Source: Candidatus Zhuqueibacterota bacterium (lineage in GTDB: Bacteria; Zhuqueibacterota; Zhuqueibacteria; Zhuqueibacterales; Geothermadaptataceae). From it: DNA of 64,000 nt. The notes beneath the pieces were generated by a model, which was not told the DNA's origin, did not search any database, and was given only the letters and a program-made list of their open reading frames with translations. Location: positions 21,699-85,698 of the forward strand of contig JAUZRQ010000026.1 of assembly GCA_030950365.1 (NCBI GenBank), given 5' to 3'. The position numbers were made by a program, and so were the translations under genes. Numbering within the stretch: the first letter of the stretch is position 1; each line of letters begins with the position of its first letter. Positions 37,092 to 46,276 of this stretch are shown here, one piece after another.

Positions 37092-38276
37092 CGGAATCCT
37101 CGCATTGTTCGGATGGGAGTGCGGTTTGAGAAATGATAACCAAAACCTCGGTCAAATCCAAAAACGAACGACCGAACGCGTTGTAACACAAGCATCTTGC
37201 TTGTGGATTGCTGTTTTTAGCACAAGCATCCGTGCTTGTGAATTGCGGCGAGCAATCCCTGTTTTCCCCTCCGTCTCAAGTTGCACTTGGGACGGAAATT
37301 GCCAAAAAGCTTTGCTACGAAAAATGGAGCATGGGGACATGCTACTGACAATAGAAGGAAGCGCAGCTTCTATAAACACGTTCCGTCCCACATGCTATTT
37401 GGGCCGGAGAGCAACCCCGGCTTTCCTTAGCGCTCTGCAGCAACGAGATTTGTTGCGCGCAAGTACGATTGTGGCACAAGCATCCCTGCTTCCCCCCTCC
37501 GTCCCAAGTTGTACTTGGGGCGGAAATAACGAAAAAGAAGCTTTGCTTCGAAAATATAAAGAAGCGCCGCTTCTGGAAACACATTGCAACTTTGCGTGAA
37601 CCGTATTTCCCCGCGCCCTCTGCGCCGCTGCGAGAGGATAAGAAGCCCGGCTTTCATTCTCGATCTGCTGCAACGAGATTGCGTCGTCGCCGCCTGTGGG
37701 CGGCTCCTCGCAATGACGGATAATATTCTTTCTGCGGCCTCGCGGCTTTGCATGAGCCGCCTTTCTCCGCACCCTCTGAGCCCCGGCGAGAGAATGAGAA
37801 GCACAGCTTCTCCCAATGCGTTCCGTCCCAAATTCAATTTGGGACGGAGATCAACCCCGGCTTTCGTTAGCGCTCTGCTGCAACGAGATTTGTTGCGCGC
37901 AAGTACGATTGTGGCACAAGCATCCCTGCTTCCCCCCTCCGTCCCAAGTTGTACTTGGGGCGGAAAATGGTCAAAGAAGCTTTTTCTCTTCCATCCCAAG
38001 TTGCACTTGGGACGGAGATTAGATGCCGGCGAGCAATCCTGGATTTGCAATTGGTCGTGGATACGCTCCCGTCAGACAAGCTGGAAGCTTGTGCTACTAT
38101 TTTTTGTGACGGAGATCAATTGTGCAGGGCGCTTCAGCGCTCTTACCGAATTGAGCCGTGCAATTCATCGCGCGGCGGTGCTGGCATGCCCCTTATGATG
38201 GGATCGGGCAGGCATGAATTTGCGATTTTTTTGTGGCAGGGACTCTGTTTCACAAGCCGGAAGCTTGTGTTACAAA
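37092..38276. repeat. Repeat-filled gap: modular palindromic repeat array
   Basis: No gene is supported. It carries six copies of a 27-bp palindrome (37270-37296, 37382-37408, 37498-37524, 37822-37848, 37938-37964, 37990-38016), each TCCGTCCCAAGT, 3 bases, ACTTGGGACGGA or a variant. A 115-bp near-identical direct repeat lies at 37412-37526 and 37852-37966, and CACAAGCATCC and AAGCTTGTG words flank it. Open frames of about 200 codons on both strands here repeat with the DNA and are not credible genes. Confidence 0.85.
37675..37719. repeat. Half copy of the CGTCATTGCGAG-type element
   Basis: GAGATTGCGTCGTCGCC...GGCTCCTCGCAATGACG is the reverse complement of the first half of the elements at 55397-55491 and 59019-59120. 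Confidence 0.6.
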
Positions 38277-38298
38277 AACACCGTCCGGAGACGGTGTT
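38277..38298 (-). terminator. Rho-independent terminator for the hydrolase-kinase unit
   Basis: A 9-bp perfect stem AACACCGTC/GACGGTGTT with a 4-base loop lies 32 bases past the hydrolase stop. On the minus strand it is followed by TTTTTG. Confidence 0.75.
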
Positions 38299-38329
38299 GG
38301 TTCAATTGAGGCCAATGCAAATGGCGGCA

Positions 38330-39121
38330 TTACCCCACTTCCTGCTGAACCTCCTGCAAAAATTCAACCACCAGCCGCAGCAGCGTGTCCGGCGCTTCGT
38401 AGTGCACCCAGTGCCCGGCATCGGGCACGGTTTCGAGGCGCACGCGCGGAAAGTGATGCTGTAGAAGCGAAAAATCCTCGTCGCGGATGTACCCGGATTT
38501 GCCACCGCGGATGAATAGCGTCGGCCCTTCGTACATATCCGTGGGTGCCGGACGGTACGATTGCGACTCGATGAGAAACCGCTGCAGCACCGGCAGGTTG
38601 ACCCGCCATTGAAATCCGGTTTCCGCCGCCATGAGATTGGTCAGCACAAACTGGCGTACTACCGGACTGGCAATGGCCTGTGCCAGAGCCTCATCTACCT
38701 CTTTCTTCGTCTGCAGGTCGTGTAGCCGCACGCCCGTCATGGCCTCGAGGACATCCGCCACCCGCGCCCGGTGCGGCCGCGGCGCAATATCCACAACGAT
38801 AAGGCCATGCAACGCCTCCGGCACCCTGAACGCCATTTCCATAGCCACCAGTCCGCCCATGGAATGGCCCAGAATGACCGCCGGCAGCGCGCCGGTGTCT
38901 TGCTGCAATTCGTACACGTCTTCCACCATATCGGCAAGCCGGTGCGTTTCCGAATGCGGCGAGCGACCGTGATTGCGCATGTCCGGAACAATGACCCGGT
39001 AGCGCTCGCTGAGCCGGGTGGCAATCGTATGCCAGTTGCGTCCGCTGCCCAAAAGCCCGTGCAGAATGATCAGCGTCAGCTCGGCGCGGTCGTTTGCATA
39101 CTCTTTATAGAATAATTTCAC
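38330..39121 (-). CDS. Alpha/beta hydrolase (YbfF-like esterase)
   Basis: A 263-residue protein with the nucleophile elbow Gly-His-Ser-Met-Gly-Gly (about residue 87), the oxyanion segment Leu-His-Gly-Leu-Leu-Gly-Ser-Gly-Arg-Asn-Trp near the start, and the catalytic His in Pro-Asp-Ala-Gly-His-Trp-Val-His-Tyr-Glu near the end. This is closest to the YbfF-type esterases with an unusual Asp on another strand. It starts with GTG at 39121, overlapping the stop of the FGGY kinase gene (GTGA), with AGGAG 6 bases upstream. Substrate unknown; cytosolic. A terminator follows. Confidence 0.85.
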   Translation of the reverse strand: MKLFYKEYANDRAELTLIILHGLLGSGRNWHTIATRLSERYRVIVPDMRNHGRSPHSETHRLADMVEDVYELQQDTGALPAVILGHSMGGLVAMEMAFRVPEALHGLIVVDIAPRPHRARVADVLEAMTGVRLHDLQTKKEVDEALAQAIASPVVRQFVLTNLMAAETGFQWRVNLPVLQRFLIESQSYRPAPTDMYEGPTLFIRGGKSGYIRDEDFSLLQHHFPRVRLETVPDAGHWVHYEAPDTLLRLVVEFLQEVQQEVG

Positions 39122-40614
39122 GCGGTTCTCCTTTCGTCTTCGTGATCGGATGAAGCGGATTCCCAGTGTGCCAGCACATGTTCGGCATAGAGCCGCAATC
39201 CCGGAAGCGCCTCCGTTTCGATGCGGCGCAAATGCAGCAGTTCATCCATCGGGGGCAGTTCACTTTGCATGGCGCTGTGCACGGCCAGGGCGGCGCCCAA
39301 TGCCGTGGCCTGCGGCACTTCGGCCACCATCACCGATGTCGGCTGCTGCAGCATGGCGAGAATCTGTGTGAACCACGGATTGCGGGCAAAGCCGCCATCG
39401 ATGACCACCCGACGGGTGCGTTCCGTGGCGACCTCGGAAATACAGTAGTCCACAAGCACCGCCAGATCGAGGCACAGGCGGGCGTAGGCCTCTTCCGCGG
39501 AGCCAAAATTCGACAGGTCCCATTCGCCGCCGGGATGATTCGGAAAGGGACCCGAGCCGGAGAGCGCCTGCGGCTGCAAGCCTCGAAATGTCGGCTCAGC
39601 GAAAAAGCCGGACAGAAAGCGAGCAACATCGCCATTGGATTGCGGCGAACGCCCGAAATGGGCTTCGATGCGCTGCAATTGCACATCGTGTTCGCGGCCG
39701 GCGAACAGGCGTGCGGCGCGCACCGGCCGCTGGCGCGGCGAGAGATAGTAAAGCCGATCGCGACGCAGGTCCTCGTCGCTCAAACGAAACGGCGCGCCCG
39801 GATTGAGCACGACGATCCACGTGCCGGTGGAGACCAGCACAAAATCGTCCTTCAGGGTCAGTTCGTACGGCAATAGCGCGCTGGACGAGTCGTGCAACCC
39901 GCTGCCCACGACGGTGGCATTGGCATCGAGGCCGGTGGCCGCTGCGACGGATCCGCTCAGCGGAAGCGCCGTGCGCAGCGGATCGACCAGCGCCGGGAAC
40001 CGGTTTTGCCAGCCCAGTTGCGAAAGCAGGTCTTCGTCCGGCTGCATGCGCTCGAAATCCCACAGTCCGGTGTGGCAGCCGAAACCGGTGGGCTCGCTGC
40101 AGGCCGAGCCGCTGAGCCGGAAGGCGAAATACTGCGGCAAAAACAGCGTCGTCCGGATGCGCCCGGCCACATCCGGTTGGCGCCGGTTCAGCCAAAGAAG
40201 CTGTTTGGCAACGTTGAGAAACTGTGGCAACTTTGGCGTGGCGCGGCGGTGAAAGCCACCCGGCCGTTGCGTCATGGTTTTCTGAAATTCGCGGTCGAGC
40301 TCTTCGCCGGGATCGCAGCCGTAGGCATAAACGGAACAGGCCAGGTCGTGATGTACATCGAGGTGAGCCACAGTGGCGCCGAATGTGGTGACGTTGATGG
40401 CCCGCAGCCGGATGTTGCGCTCGGCGGCCGCCGCCCGCAGCTCATCCAATATCCATTGCTCGATTGCTGCCACGTCATCGGCAAGCAGGCCGTGCCCCAG
40501 CGATTGCTCTGGAATCTCCACCTCCCGGATGCGCATCACCTGCAGGGACGCATCGAAAAGCACGGCTTTTTTGTTGGTCTTGCCGACGTCGAAAATCAGA
40601 ACGGCTTCTTCCAT
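39118..40614 (-). CDS. FGGY-family carbohydrate kinase
   Basis: About 498 residues of the sugar-kinase/ASKHA fold. The N-terminal ATP-binding Asp-Val-Gly-Lys-Thr-Asn-Lys-Lys-Ala-Val-Leu-Phe-Asp, the FGGY N-domain Glu-Pro-Thr-Gly-Phe-Gly-Cys-His, and the C-domain Val-Ser-Thr-Gly-Thr-Trp-Ile-Val and Val-Ile-Asp-Gly-Gly-Phe-Ala-Arg-Asn are visible. The family phosphorylates sugars or polyols such as xylulose, rhamnulose or fuculose. The substrate cannot be read off here. The Met at 40614 starts the ATP motif; the start at 40713 would overlap trmB. It is coupled to the hydrolase downstream and follows trmB after 14 bases. Confidence 0.85.
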   Translation of the reverse strand: MEEAVLIFDVGKTNKKAVLFDASLQVMRIREVEIPEQSLGHGLLADDVAAIEQWILDELRAAAAERNIRLRAINVTTFGATVAHLDVHHDLACSVYAYGCDPGEELDREFQKTMTQRPGGFHRRATPKLPQFLNVAKQLLWLNRRQPDVAGRIRTTLFLPQYFAFRLSGSACSEPTGFGCHTGLWDFERMQPDEDLLSQLGWQNRFPALVDPLRTALPLSGSVAAATGLDANATVVGSGLHDSSSALLPYELTLKDDFVLVSTGTWIVVLNPGAPFRLSDEDLRRDRLYYLSPRQRPVRAARLFAGREHDVQLQRIEAHFGRSPQSNGDVARFLSGFFAEPTFRGLQPQALSGSGPFPNHPGGEWDLSNFGSAEEAYARLCLDLAVLVDYCISEVATERTRRVVIDGGFARNPWFTQILAMLQQPTSVMVAEVPQATALGAALAVHSAMQSELPPMDELLHLRRIETEALPGLRLYAEHVLAHWESASSDHEDERRTA

Positions 40615-40628
40615 GATGCTCTGCGGAT

Positions 40629-41336
40629 TTATTCGGATTTGATGAAATGCACATCCCACACGCCGCGGTGATCGCGCAGGCCCTGCTGCTCGAATTTGGT
40701 CAGCGGCCGCCATTCGGGCCGCGAAGCAAAGCCTTCGGCGGTGTTGCGCAGAAGCGGCTCGGCTTCCAGCACCTCAAGGATCTGTTCGGCATAGTCCTGC
40801 CAGTCGGTGCAAATGTGGACGTAACCGCCGGGCGCGAGTTTTTGCGCCATCAGGCGCGCGAACGGCGGCTGGATCAGGCGGCGTTTGTGGTGGCGTTTTT
40901 TCGGCCAGGGATCCGGGAAGAAAATATGAATGCCGTGCAGGCGGTTATCCGGGACCATGTGCTGCAGAACTTCCACCGCGTCCCAGTGCATGACCCGCAG
41001 GTTGGTGAGGTTGCGCTCTTGAATCCGGCGCAACAAGCTGCCCACCCCGGGCTTGAATACATCCACGGCCAGGTAGTTGATCTCCGGGCGCTGTGCGGCG
41101 ATTTCCGCTGTGGCCTCGCCCATGCCAAAGCCGATTTCCATCACCACGGGGGCTTCGCGGCCAAACACCTCGGCGAAATTCAGCGGCGATTCCTGAAACG
41201 GAATGCCGTACACCGGAAAGAGCGTTTCGTAGGCGCGCTTTTGCGCTCGGGTGATTTTGCCGCGGATCACAAAACTGCGCACTTTGCGCAGCGGTTTCGT
41301 CGGTGAAGGAGATGTGGTCGGCGATTGCGTTTCCAT
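40629..41336 (-). CDS. trmB: tRNA (guanine-N7-)-methyltransferase
   Basis: About 235 residues. The SAM-binding motif Val-Met-Glu-Ile-Gly-Phe-Gly-Met-Gly-Glu, followed by the family signature Phe-Phe-Pro-Asp-Pro-Trp-Pro-Lys-Lys-Arg-His-His-Lys-Arg-Arg, identifies TrmB, which methylates G46 in the tRNA variable loop. The C-terminal Thr-Lys-Phe-Glu-Gln-Gln-Gly segment is also typical. I prefer the ATG at 41336; a GTG at 41375 extends it by 13 residues. It is first of a three-gene unit with the kinase and hydrolase. Confidence 0.94.
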   Translation of the reverse strand: METQSPTTSPSPTKPLRKVRSFVIRGKITRAQKRAYETLFPVYGIPFQESPLNFAEVFGREAPVVMEIGFGMGEATAEIAAQRPEINYLAVDVFKPGVGSLLRRIQERNLTNLRVMHWDAVEVLQHMVPDNRLHGIHIFFPDPWPKKRHHKRRLIQPPFARLMAQKLAPGGYVHICTDWQDYAEQILEVLEAEPLLRNTAEGFASRPEWRPLTKFEQQGLRDHRGVWDVHFIKSE

Positions 41337-41615
41337 CGATTTGCCCGACTCCTGTTTCGGTTCGCATTCCTGCACGGTCTGTTGGTGTTAGATAAAGAAA
41401 TTAGCCAAATTGAAACGAAAAGTCAAGCTGTGGCGCTGGCAATCGCACCAGTGCGGTCCAATCGTGCGTTTCTTTTTGCGTTGGTTCGAATGAGAAAACC
41501 ATATTGGAGCATTGGCTGCCTGCGGAAATTTAGCCACAAAAGTATCCTGATTTAACGCTTTTAATCATAACGCAATTGAGGTTTCAACTATCTGAAAACG
41601 AAAAAGAGGAGAACC

Positions 41616-43310
41616 ATGTGTAAGTGGATTTGGCTCTGGCTGGCGGCCGGATTGCTGGTGTGGCCGAATGCGGGAACAGCGCAGTCTTTCGATGTGCTCA
41701 TCCGCGGTGGCCGGGTGATGGACGGCAGCGGCAATCCGGCGTTTTATGCGGATATCGGTATCAAAAAAGGTAAAATCGTGGCAGTCGGCAGGCTGTCCAG
41801 GGCGCGTGCCCGGGAAACCATCAACGCCACGGGGCTCCTGGTGGTGCCCGGCTTCATCGATATCCACACGCACGCCGATGAACCGCGCCGCGTTGATAAA
41901 GGGTTGCGCAGCAACGATGCACAGCGGCGCGCCGCGCCAAACATGGTTATGCAGGGCATCACCACGGTGGTGGTCAATCAGGACGGGCGCTCGGCGTGGC
42001 CCATTGCCGAGCAGCGCAACACCATGGAAAAGCTGGGCATCGGCCCGAACGCGATTTTGCTGGTGGGCCACGGAACCGTGCGCCGCCGGGTCATGGGCGA
42101 GGATTTTCGTCGGCCCGCCACCGCCGATGAAATCCAGACCATGCGCAAGCTGGTGCGTCAGGCCATGCAGGAGGGCGCGCGCGGCATGAGCGCCGGCCTC
42201 GAATACGTGCCCGGCCGCTGGAGTACCACTGATGAGGTCGTGGCGCTGGTTGAAGAAATCGTGCCCTTCGGCGGCGTGTTCATTTCGCATCAGCGCAGCG
42301 AGGGGCCGGACCCCATGTGGTACTGGCCATCGCAGGATTCTGCCGGACCGCCCACGTTGCTGGACGCGGTGATGGAAACCATCGAAATCGGCGAGCGCAC
42401 CGGCGCAACGGTGGTCGCGTCGCACATCAAGGCCAAAGGAGCGCATTACTGGGGCTCGAGCCATGCGGCGATTCAGCTCATCGAGCGGGCGCGGGCCCGG
42501 GGCGTGGATATCTGGGCTGATCAGTATCCATACAACACCAGCGGCAGCGACGGCAATACGGTGCTGATTCCGCGCTGGGTATTCCGCGATGAGGGCGGCT
42601 CGCCGGCCGGTCAGACCGAAGTAGTGGATTACGCCGCGAAACTCCGAAACGTGCTGGGCGATCCGCAGCGCGAACGCAACCTGCGCCGGGACATCGCCCA
42701 TGAAATTCGCCGGCGCGGCGGCCCGGAAAACGTGGTCGTGTTCGAGTATCCCGATTCCAGTTTCATCGGCCGGAGTCTGGCCGAGCTGGCCGGGCGCTTC
42801 GGGGTGTCGCCGGTGGACATGGCCATCAAAATCCAGCTCGAAGGCGATGCCAGCCGGCCGGGCGGGGCGCGCATTCGTGGCTTTTCCATGTGGGAAGGCG
42901 ATATCGAGGCGTACATGCGGCAGCCGTGGACCGCCACCTGCACCGATGGCGCCATTGCGCTGCCCGAAGACGGTCCGGTGCATGCGCGGTTTTACGGCAC
43001 GTTTCCGCGCAAAATCCGGCGGTACGCGCTGGAACGAAAAGCTATTACCCTGGAGAACGCCATCCGCTCGTCCACCTCATTGCCGGCGCAAATTCTCGGC
43101 CTCCGCGACCGCGGCATGATCCGGGAAGGTTTCTGGGCCGATATCGCCATTCTGAATCTGGACGCGATTCGCGACCGCGCCACGTTTTTTGAGCCGCACC
43201 AGTATCCGGAAGGCGTGGAATATGTGTTGGTGAATGGCCAATTCGTGGTTAAGAAAGGCAAACTGACCTGGGCGCTGCCAGGAAAGGTGCTGACCGGCAA
43301 GGAATTTTAA
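41616..43310 (+). CDS. Exported D-aminoacylase-like amidohydrolase
   Basis: A 564-residue protein with signal peptide (Trp-Ile-Trp-Leu-Trp-Leu-Ala-Ala core, Ala-Gln cleavage near 23). The amidohydrolase barrel starts with Val-Leu-Ile-Arg-Gly-Gly-Arg-Val-Met-Asp-Gly-Ser-Gly-Asn-Pro. The metal motif is Phe-Ile-Asp-Ile-His-Thr-His-Ala-Asp, followed by later His residues in Ser-His-Gln-Arg and Val-Ala-Ser-His-Ile-Lys, and a late Cys-Thr-Asp-Gly. Members of this N-acyl-D-amino-acid deacylase group release free D-amino acids or split related amides. GAGGAG precedes the ATG. It is a single gene, probably periplasmic. Confidence 0.88.
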   Translation: MCKWIWLWLAAGLLVWPNAGTAQSFDVLIRGGRVMDGSGNPAFYADIGIKKGKIVAVGRLSRARARETINATGLLVVPGFIDIHTHADEPRRVDKGLRSNDAQRRAAPNMVMQGITTVVVNQDGRSAWPIAEQRNTMEKLGIGPNAILLVGHGTVRRRVMGEDFRRPATADEIQTMRKLVRQAMQEGARGMSAGLEYVPGRWSTTDEVVALVEEIVPFGGVFISHQRSEGPDPMWYWPSQDSAGPPTLLDAVMETIEIGERTGATVVASHIKAKGAHYWGSSHAAIQLIERARARGVDIWADQYPYNTSGSDGNTVLIPRWVFRDEGGSPAGQTEVVDYAAKLRNVLGDPQRERNLRRDIAHEIRRRGGPENVVVFEYPDSSFIGRSLAELAGRFGVSPVDMAIKIQLEGDASRPGGARIRGFSMWEGDIEAYMRQPWTATCTDGAIALPEDGPVHARFYGTFPRKIRRYALERKAITLENAIRSSTSLPAQILGLRDRGMIREGFWADIAILNLDAIRDRATFFEPHQYPEGVEYVLVNGQFVVKKGKLTWALPGKVLTGKEF

Positions 43311-43979
43311 AAATGCAACAGGAGCCATGGGTGAACGCAGGTTTTCGCGGATTGTCAGCAGTGCCGCGGTCGGTTACCGCATATGTCCGGTGAACCCTAT
43401 TTCATCCACCGGCTAAAGGCCGTCCCTGACGGCCGATTTCTGGCGATTCCACCCTCCGTCCCAAGTTGTACTTGGAACGGAAATAACGAAAAAGAATCTT
43501 TGCTTCGAAAAATGGGATATGGCGACATGCTGCGGGCGATATGAAAAAGCGCCGCTTCTGTAAATGCGTTGCAACTTTGCGTGAACCGCCTTTCCCCGCG
43601 CCCTCTGGGTCCCTGCGAGGGAATGAGAAGCTCAGCTTCTCCCAATTCGTTCCGTCCCACATGCAATTTGGGACGGAGATTAAATGACGGCGAGCAAGCA
43701 TGGAATTGCAGGTTGTCGTGGATACGCTCCCTTCATACAAGCTGGAAGTTTGTGCTACTATTTTAGGGGCGGAGATCAATTGTGCAGGGCGCTTCAGCGT
43801 TTTTCTCGATTTGAGCCGTGCGATTGATCGCGCGACGGTGTTGGGATGCTCCCCTCCGTTGTAGGTTGCACCCGGGTCGGTAGATGCATTGCCAAGGTCA
43901 GAGACCGCGTCTAACCCTATTTCATTTTTCTGTAGTTGGCTACAGTCCGTCCCTAACGGCCAGAAAATATCAGCAGAAC
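43311..43979. repeat. Repeat-filled gap, second copy of the modular palindromic repeat
   Basis: No gene is supported. Two palindrome copies (43455-43481, 43651-43677) sit in the same order of blocks as 37498-38100, including TTTGCTTCGAAAA, GCGCCGCTTCTG, TTGCAACTTTGCGTGAACCG, AGCTTCTCCCAAT, GTCGTGGATACGCTCCC, CTGGAAG-TTGTGCTAC and GATCAATTGTGCAGGGCGCT. The long frame at 43402-44013 follows this repeat and is not a gene. Confidence 0.8.
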
Positions 43980-45149
43980 TCAATGCCCAAAAAACACTGA
44001 GAAATCCACCCACGGCACCAACGGGAAGCCTTCCTCTGCCGAGAATTCATCCGATCCGATCAGGGCGAGGTCCACGGCGAGCCTGCGGCCGAAGAAACGC
44101 ACCCCACCCGAAAACAGCAGCGTGGCATCCCGCCCCAGGAAAATCCAGTTTTCGGAAATGAGTTTAACGTTATTGGAAACCTGGAGCTCGCCGCCAATTA
44201 GTAACATCGATCCACTGGCGTTTTGGTTCAGTGGGATGCCAAGCCCGAACGTCATCGCCGATTCGGCGCCGCCAAAAGTGGATACCACATAACCCAGGGT
44301 AACATCATCGCCTTCCTCTGGGATAGCCATATACAATATGCCCATGGCTGCGGACACCCGGTCGTTGATACGTTTCGCGAATCGTGGCGCAAAATACAAA
44401 AGCTGCGACGAAGCGCCGGGGATAAGCGACATGCCACCGGCCAGGGCAAAGTTATCCGAGACGCCATAGGCAATGGTGGGGAAGAACACGTAATAATCGG
44501 CGAAATAGCCGGTACCTTTTTTGAGAGGCCGACCGGTGGGCGCAAAGAACAGCCGCGTTTGGTTGGGATCCAGGCGACGGAAGCGGCCCTGTTTGATCTC
44601 ACCGTGTAGATTGCGCACATTCAGAAGCAGCGGATCTGGCACCGGTATTTGCAGCCCTGCGGGCGTGCGCACCATCAGGGTGTCGCCGCGGATGGCAACC
44701 AGCGTGCCATGGATGGAGGTGCCATCGTACAGAATGAATTCCCGGGCTGCCGGGCGTTCGGCTTTTGGCGGCTTGAGAGTCAAAAGAAAAGTGCTCGGTG
44801 GGTTCTTGCCACCAGCCATCATCCGAATGCGGTTATCGATCTGCAGAGTCAATTGCGATTTTTGCACGGCGGATAGAGGAACGAGGCGAAGCGTGGGCTG
44901 ACCGCCGGGACTCGCCAGAATGTGCAGACGGAATGCATTTGCCTTGTATTCATGCAGCCGTATGGCGTGCAGACCATCCACCGGCCCGACGATGCGATAG
45001 CGGTCGTTTTCTTCTGCGTCAATGAGGTCGCCGAGCTCGGGGTGCAGCGGCTGTACCTTTTGCAATGGCGTTTGCGCAAACGCCGAATGAGTCGTGAAAA
45101 ACAGAGACAATAAGCCTGTCCATACAAATTTCCACAGCCTGAATTTCAT
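43980..45149 (-). CDS. Exported hypothetical protein, probable outer-membrane-associated
   Basis: About 389 residues with signal peptide (Lys-Phe-Arg-Leu-Trp-Lys-Phe, hydrophobic core, Phe-Ala-Gln). The middle has a short Sm-like or SH3-like stretch (Tyr-Asp-Gly-Thr-Ser-Ile-His-Gly-Thr-Leu-Val-Ala-Ile-Arg-Gly-Asp-Thr-Leu). The C-terminal half alternates Gly and aromatic residues like beta-barrel strands and ends Val-Asp-Phe-Ser-Val-Phe-Phe-Gly-His. The start at 45149 is set by GGGAG 8 bases upstream and by the signal peptide. I do not recognise a family. It faces the unknown gene at 45581 with a 430-base gap. Confidence 0.7.
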   Translation of the reverse strand: MKFRLWKFVWTGLLSLFFTTHSAFAQTPLQKVQPLHPELGDLIDAEENDRYRIVGPVDGLHAIRLHEYKANAFRLHILASPGGQPTLRLVPLSAVQKSQLTLQIDNRIRMMAGGKNPPSTFLLTLKPPKAERPAAREFILYDGTSIHGTLVAIRGDTLMVRTPAGLQIPVPDPLLLNVRNLHGEIKQGRFRRLDPNQTRLFFAPTGRPLKKGTGYFADYYVFFPTIAYGVSDNFALAGGMSLIPGASSQLLYFAPRFAKRINDRVSAAMGILYMAIPEEGDDVTLGYVVSTFGGAESAMTFGLGIPLNQNASGSMLLIGGELQVSNNVKLISENWIFLGRDATLLFSGGVRFFGRRLAVDLALIGSDEFSAEEGFPLVPWVDFSVFFGH

Positions 45150-45580
45150 GGCGTGTCTCCCATAATTAAGGCAGCGAGTGCCGGGAATATTATGCGCGCC
45201 TGGAAAGGAGCCAGTAAGAAATGACCAGCAAGCCGGACTGGTGGATGATGGCAGACACAGGATGGCCGTCCGAAGTTTGGTTTGCGGCATAAAGACTTTG
45301 CGGATGTTGGACTTGTCACCTGCAGGACATCGGACTGCGCTCCCCTCATCCGATAGACGAGAATCAGGCGATTCCCTGTTGCCAGGAAGTATTGTTTTAT
45401 TAGATAAATTAATCGATTCATATTCCTATGTCAACCTTTTTAAGATTGCGAAGATAAAATCGGTCGGGGCATTTTTTTCGTGAAAACTCGGCGCAGACGC
45501 CCTCTTTTTATTGATGAAAGAGGCAATTCCGGCTGATGGCATAGAGCTCAGTCACCATTTCAGCAATTAAGGCGACTGAT
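45150..45580. other. Intergenic gap, nothing recognised
   Basis: Divergent region between the exported protein and the unknown gene at 45581. I see no gene, strong hairpin or copy of the repeat families. Confidence 0.35.
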
Positions 45581-46276
45581 ATGCAAGTGCAGGATGTGCT
45601 GTGCAGCGCAATTTTGCCGGGGGATATCCAAAAGGGGCTTGCGTTCGCCGTGGCGGCCATGGCCAGAGAGCCTGCGGCGTTTGAAGAAAGTCACGAGACG
45701 GTGCAATCCTACCTTGACCGTCTGCGTGAATTGATTCTGGCCAAATGCGCCGAAGCCGCCACGATTCGCTTCCTGCGGGCGCATGGGGTGAAATATCTGC
45801 CGGTGGATTTTGATGGACCGGCGGAGCTAATGGCGCTGCGCATTAAGACCGAAACCGCGCTGATCCGGCCAATGCATGTGTCCGATGCGCCGGTTGGCGT
45901 AGAGGACATCCTTCGCGCGCACGCGTTGCTGTGGCTGGCGCCCGGGCGCAACGAATGGCCGTTGCGCAAGCGCGTGGATCGGCTGATTTTTACGTTCACC
46001 AGCGGCCGGTTAACCGTAACGCTGCAGCAGGACCTGATGCAACTCTTGCAGCCGGTCTCGCCGCCTGCGCTGGAAAATTTCAGCGTGAGCGCGCGCCGGC
46101 TGCAGGTGTTTCTGGCGGCGGCGCCGAGCGTTCAGGAGTGCGAGCTCCGGTTCAGGCGGTTGCCCGCGGGCCATGCTTGCACACCGTTTGAGCAGGGGCT
46201 GCCGTATCCCGCCATGGGCTGCCCGATTCGGGAATTGAGCGCTTTCCGGAGGGTGGTGGAGTGGGGTGGGGTTTAG
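45581..46276 (+). CDS. Hypothetical protein (231 residues)
   Basis: The reading frame has good composition for this genome, with Leu-Pro-Gly-Asp-Ile-Gln-Lys-Gly-Leu at the start, a helical Asp-Arg-Leu-Arg-Glu-Leu-Ile-Leu-Ala-Lys region, Gly-Val-Lys-Tyr-Leu-Pro-Val-Asp-Phe-Asp-Gly-Pro, and Cys-rich ends (Glu-Cys-Glu-Leu, Gly-His-Ala-Cys, Met-Gly-Cys). There is no signal peptide or membrane helix. An AAGG sits before the ATG, which is only a weak binding site. It is a lone gene. The start and function are uncertain and I recognise no family. Confidence 0.55.
   Translation: MQVQDVLCSAILPGDIQKGLAFAVAAMAREPAAFEESHETVQSYLDRLRELILAKCAEAATIRFLRAHGVKYLPVDFDGPAELMALRIKTETALIRPMHVSDAPVGVEDILRAHALLWLAPGRNEWPLRKRVDRLIFTFTSGRLTVTLQQDLMQLLQPVSPPALENFSVSARRLQVFLAAAPSVQECELRFRRLPAGHACTPFEQGLPYPAMGCPIRELSAFRRVVEWGGV

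Noticed and set aside
37270..38016. Spaced palindromes as a CRISPR array
   Set aside because: The spacing is irregular (about 26 to 300 bases), the intervening sequence is itself repeated, and no cas gene is nearby.
37427..38198. Open frames of 200+ codons on both strands in the repeat array
   Set aside because: They reappear wherever the repeated DNA is copied (for example 43402-44013), have no ribosome binding site and unlikely composition. They come from the repeats, not from genes.
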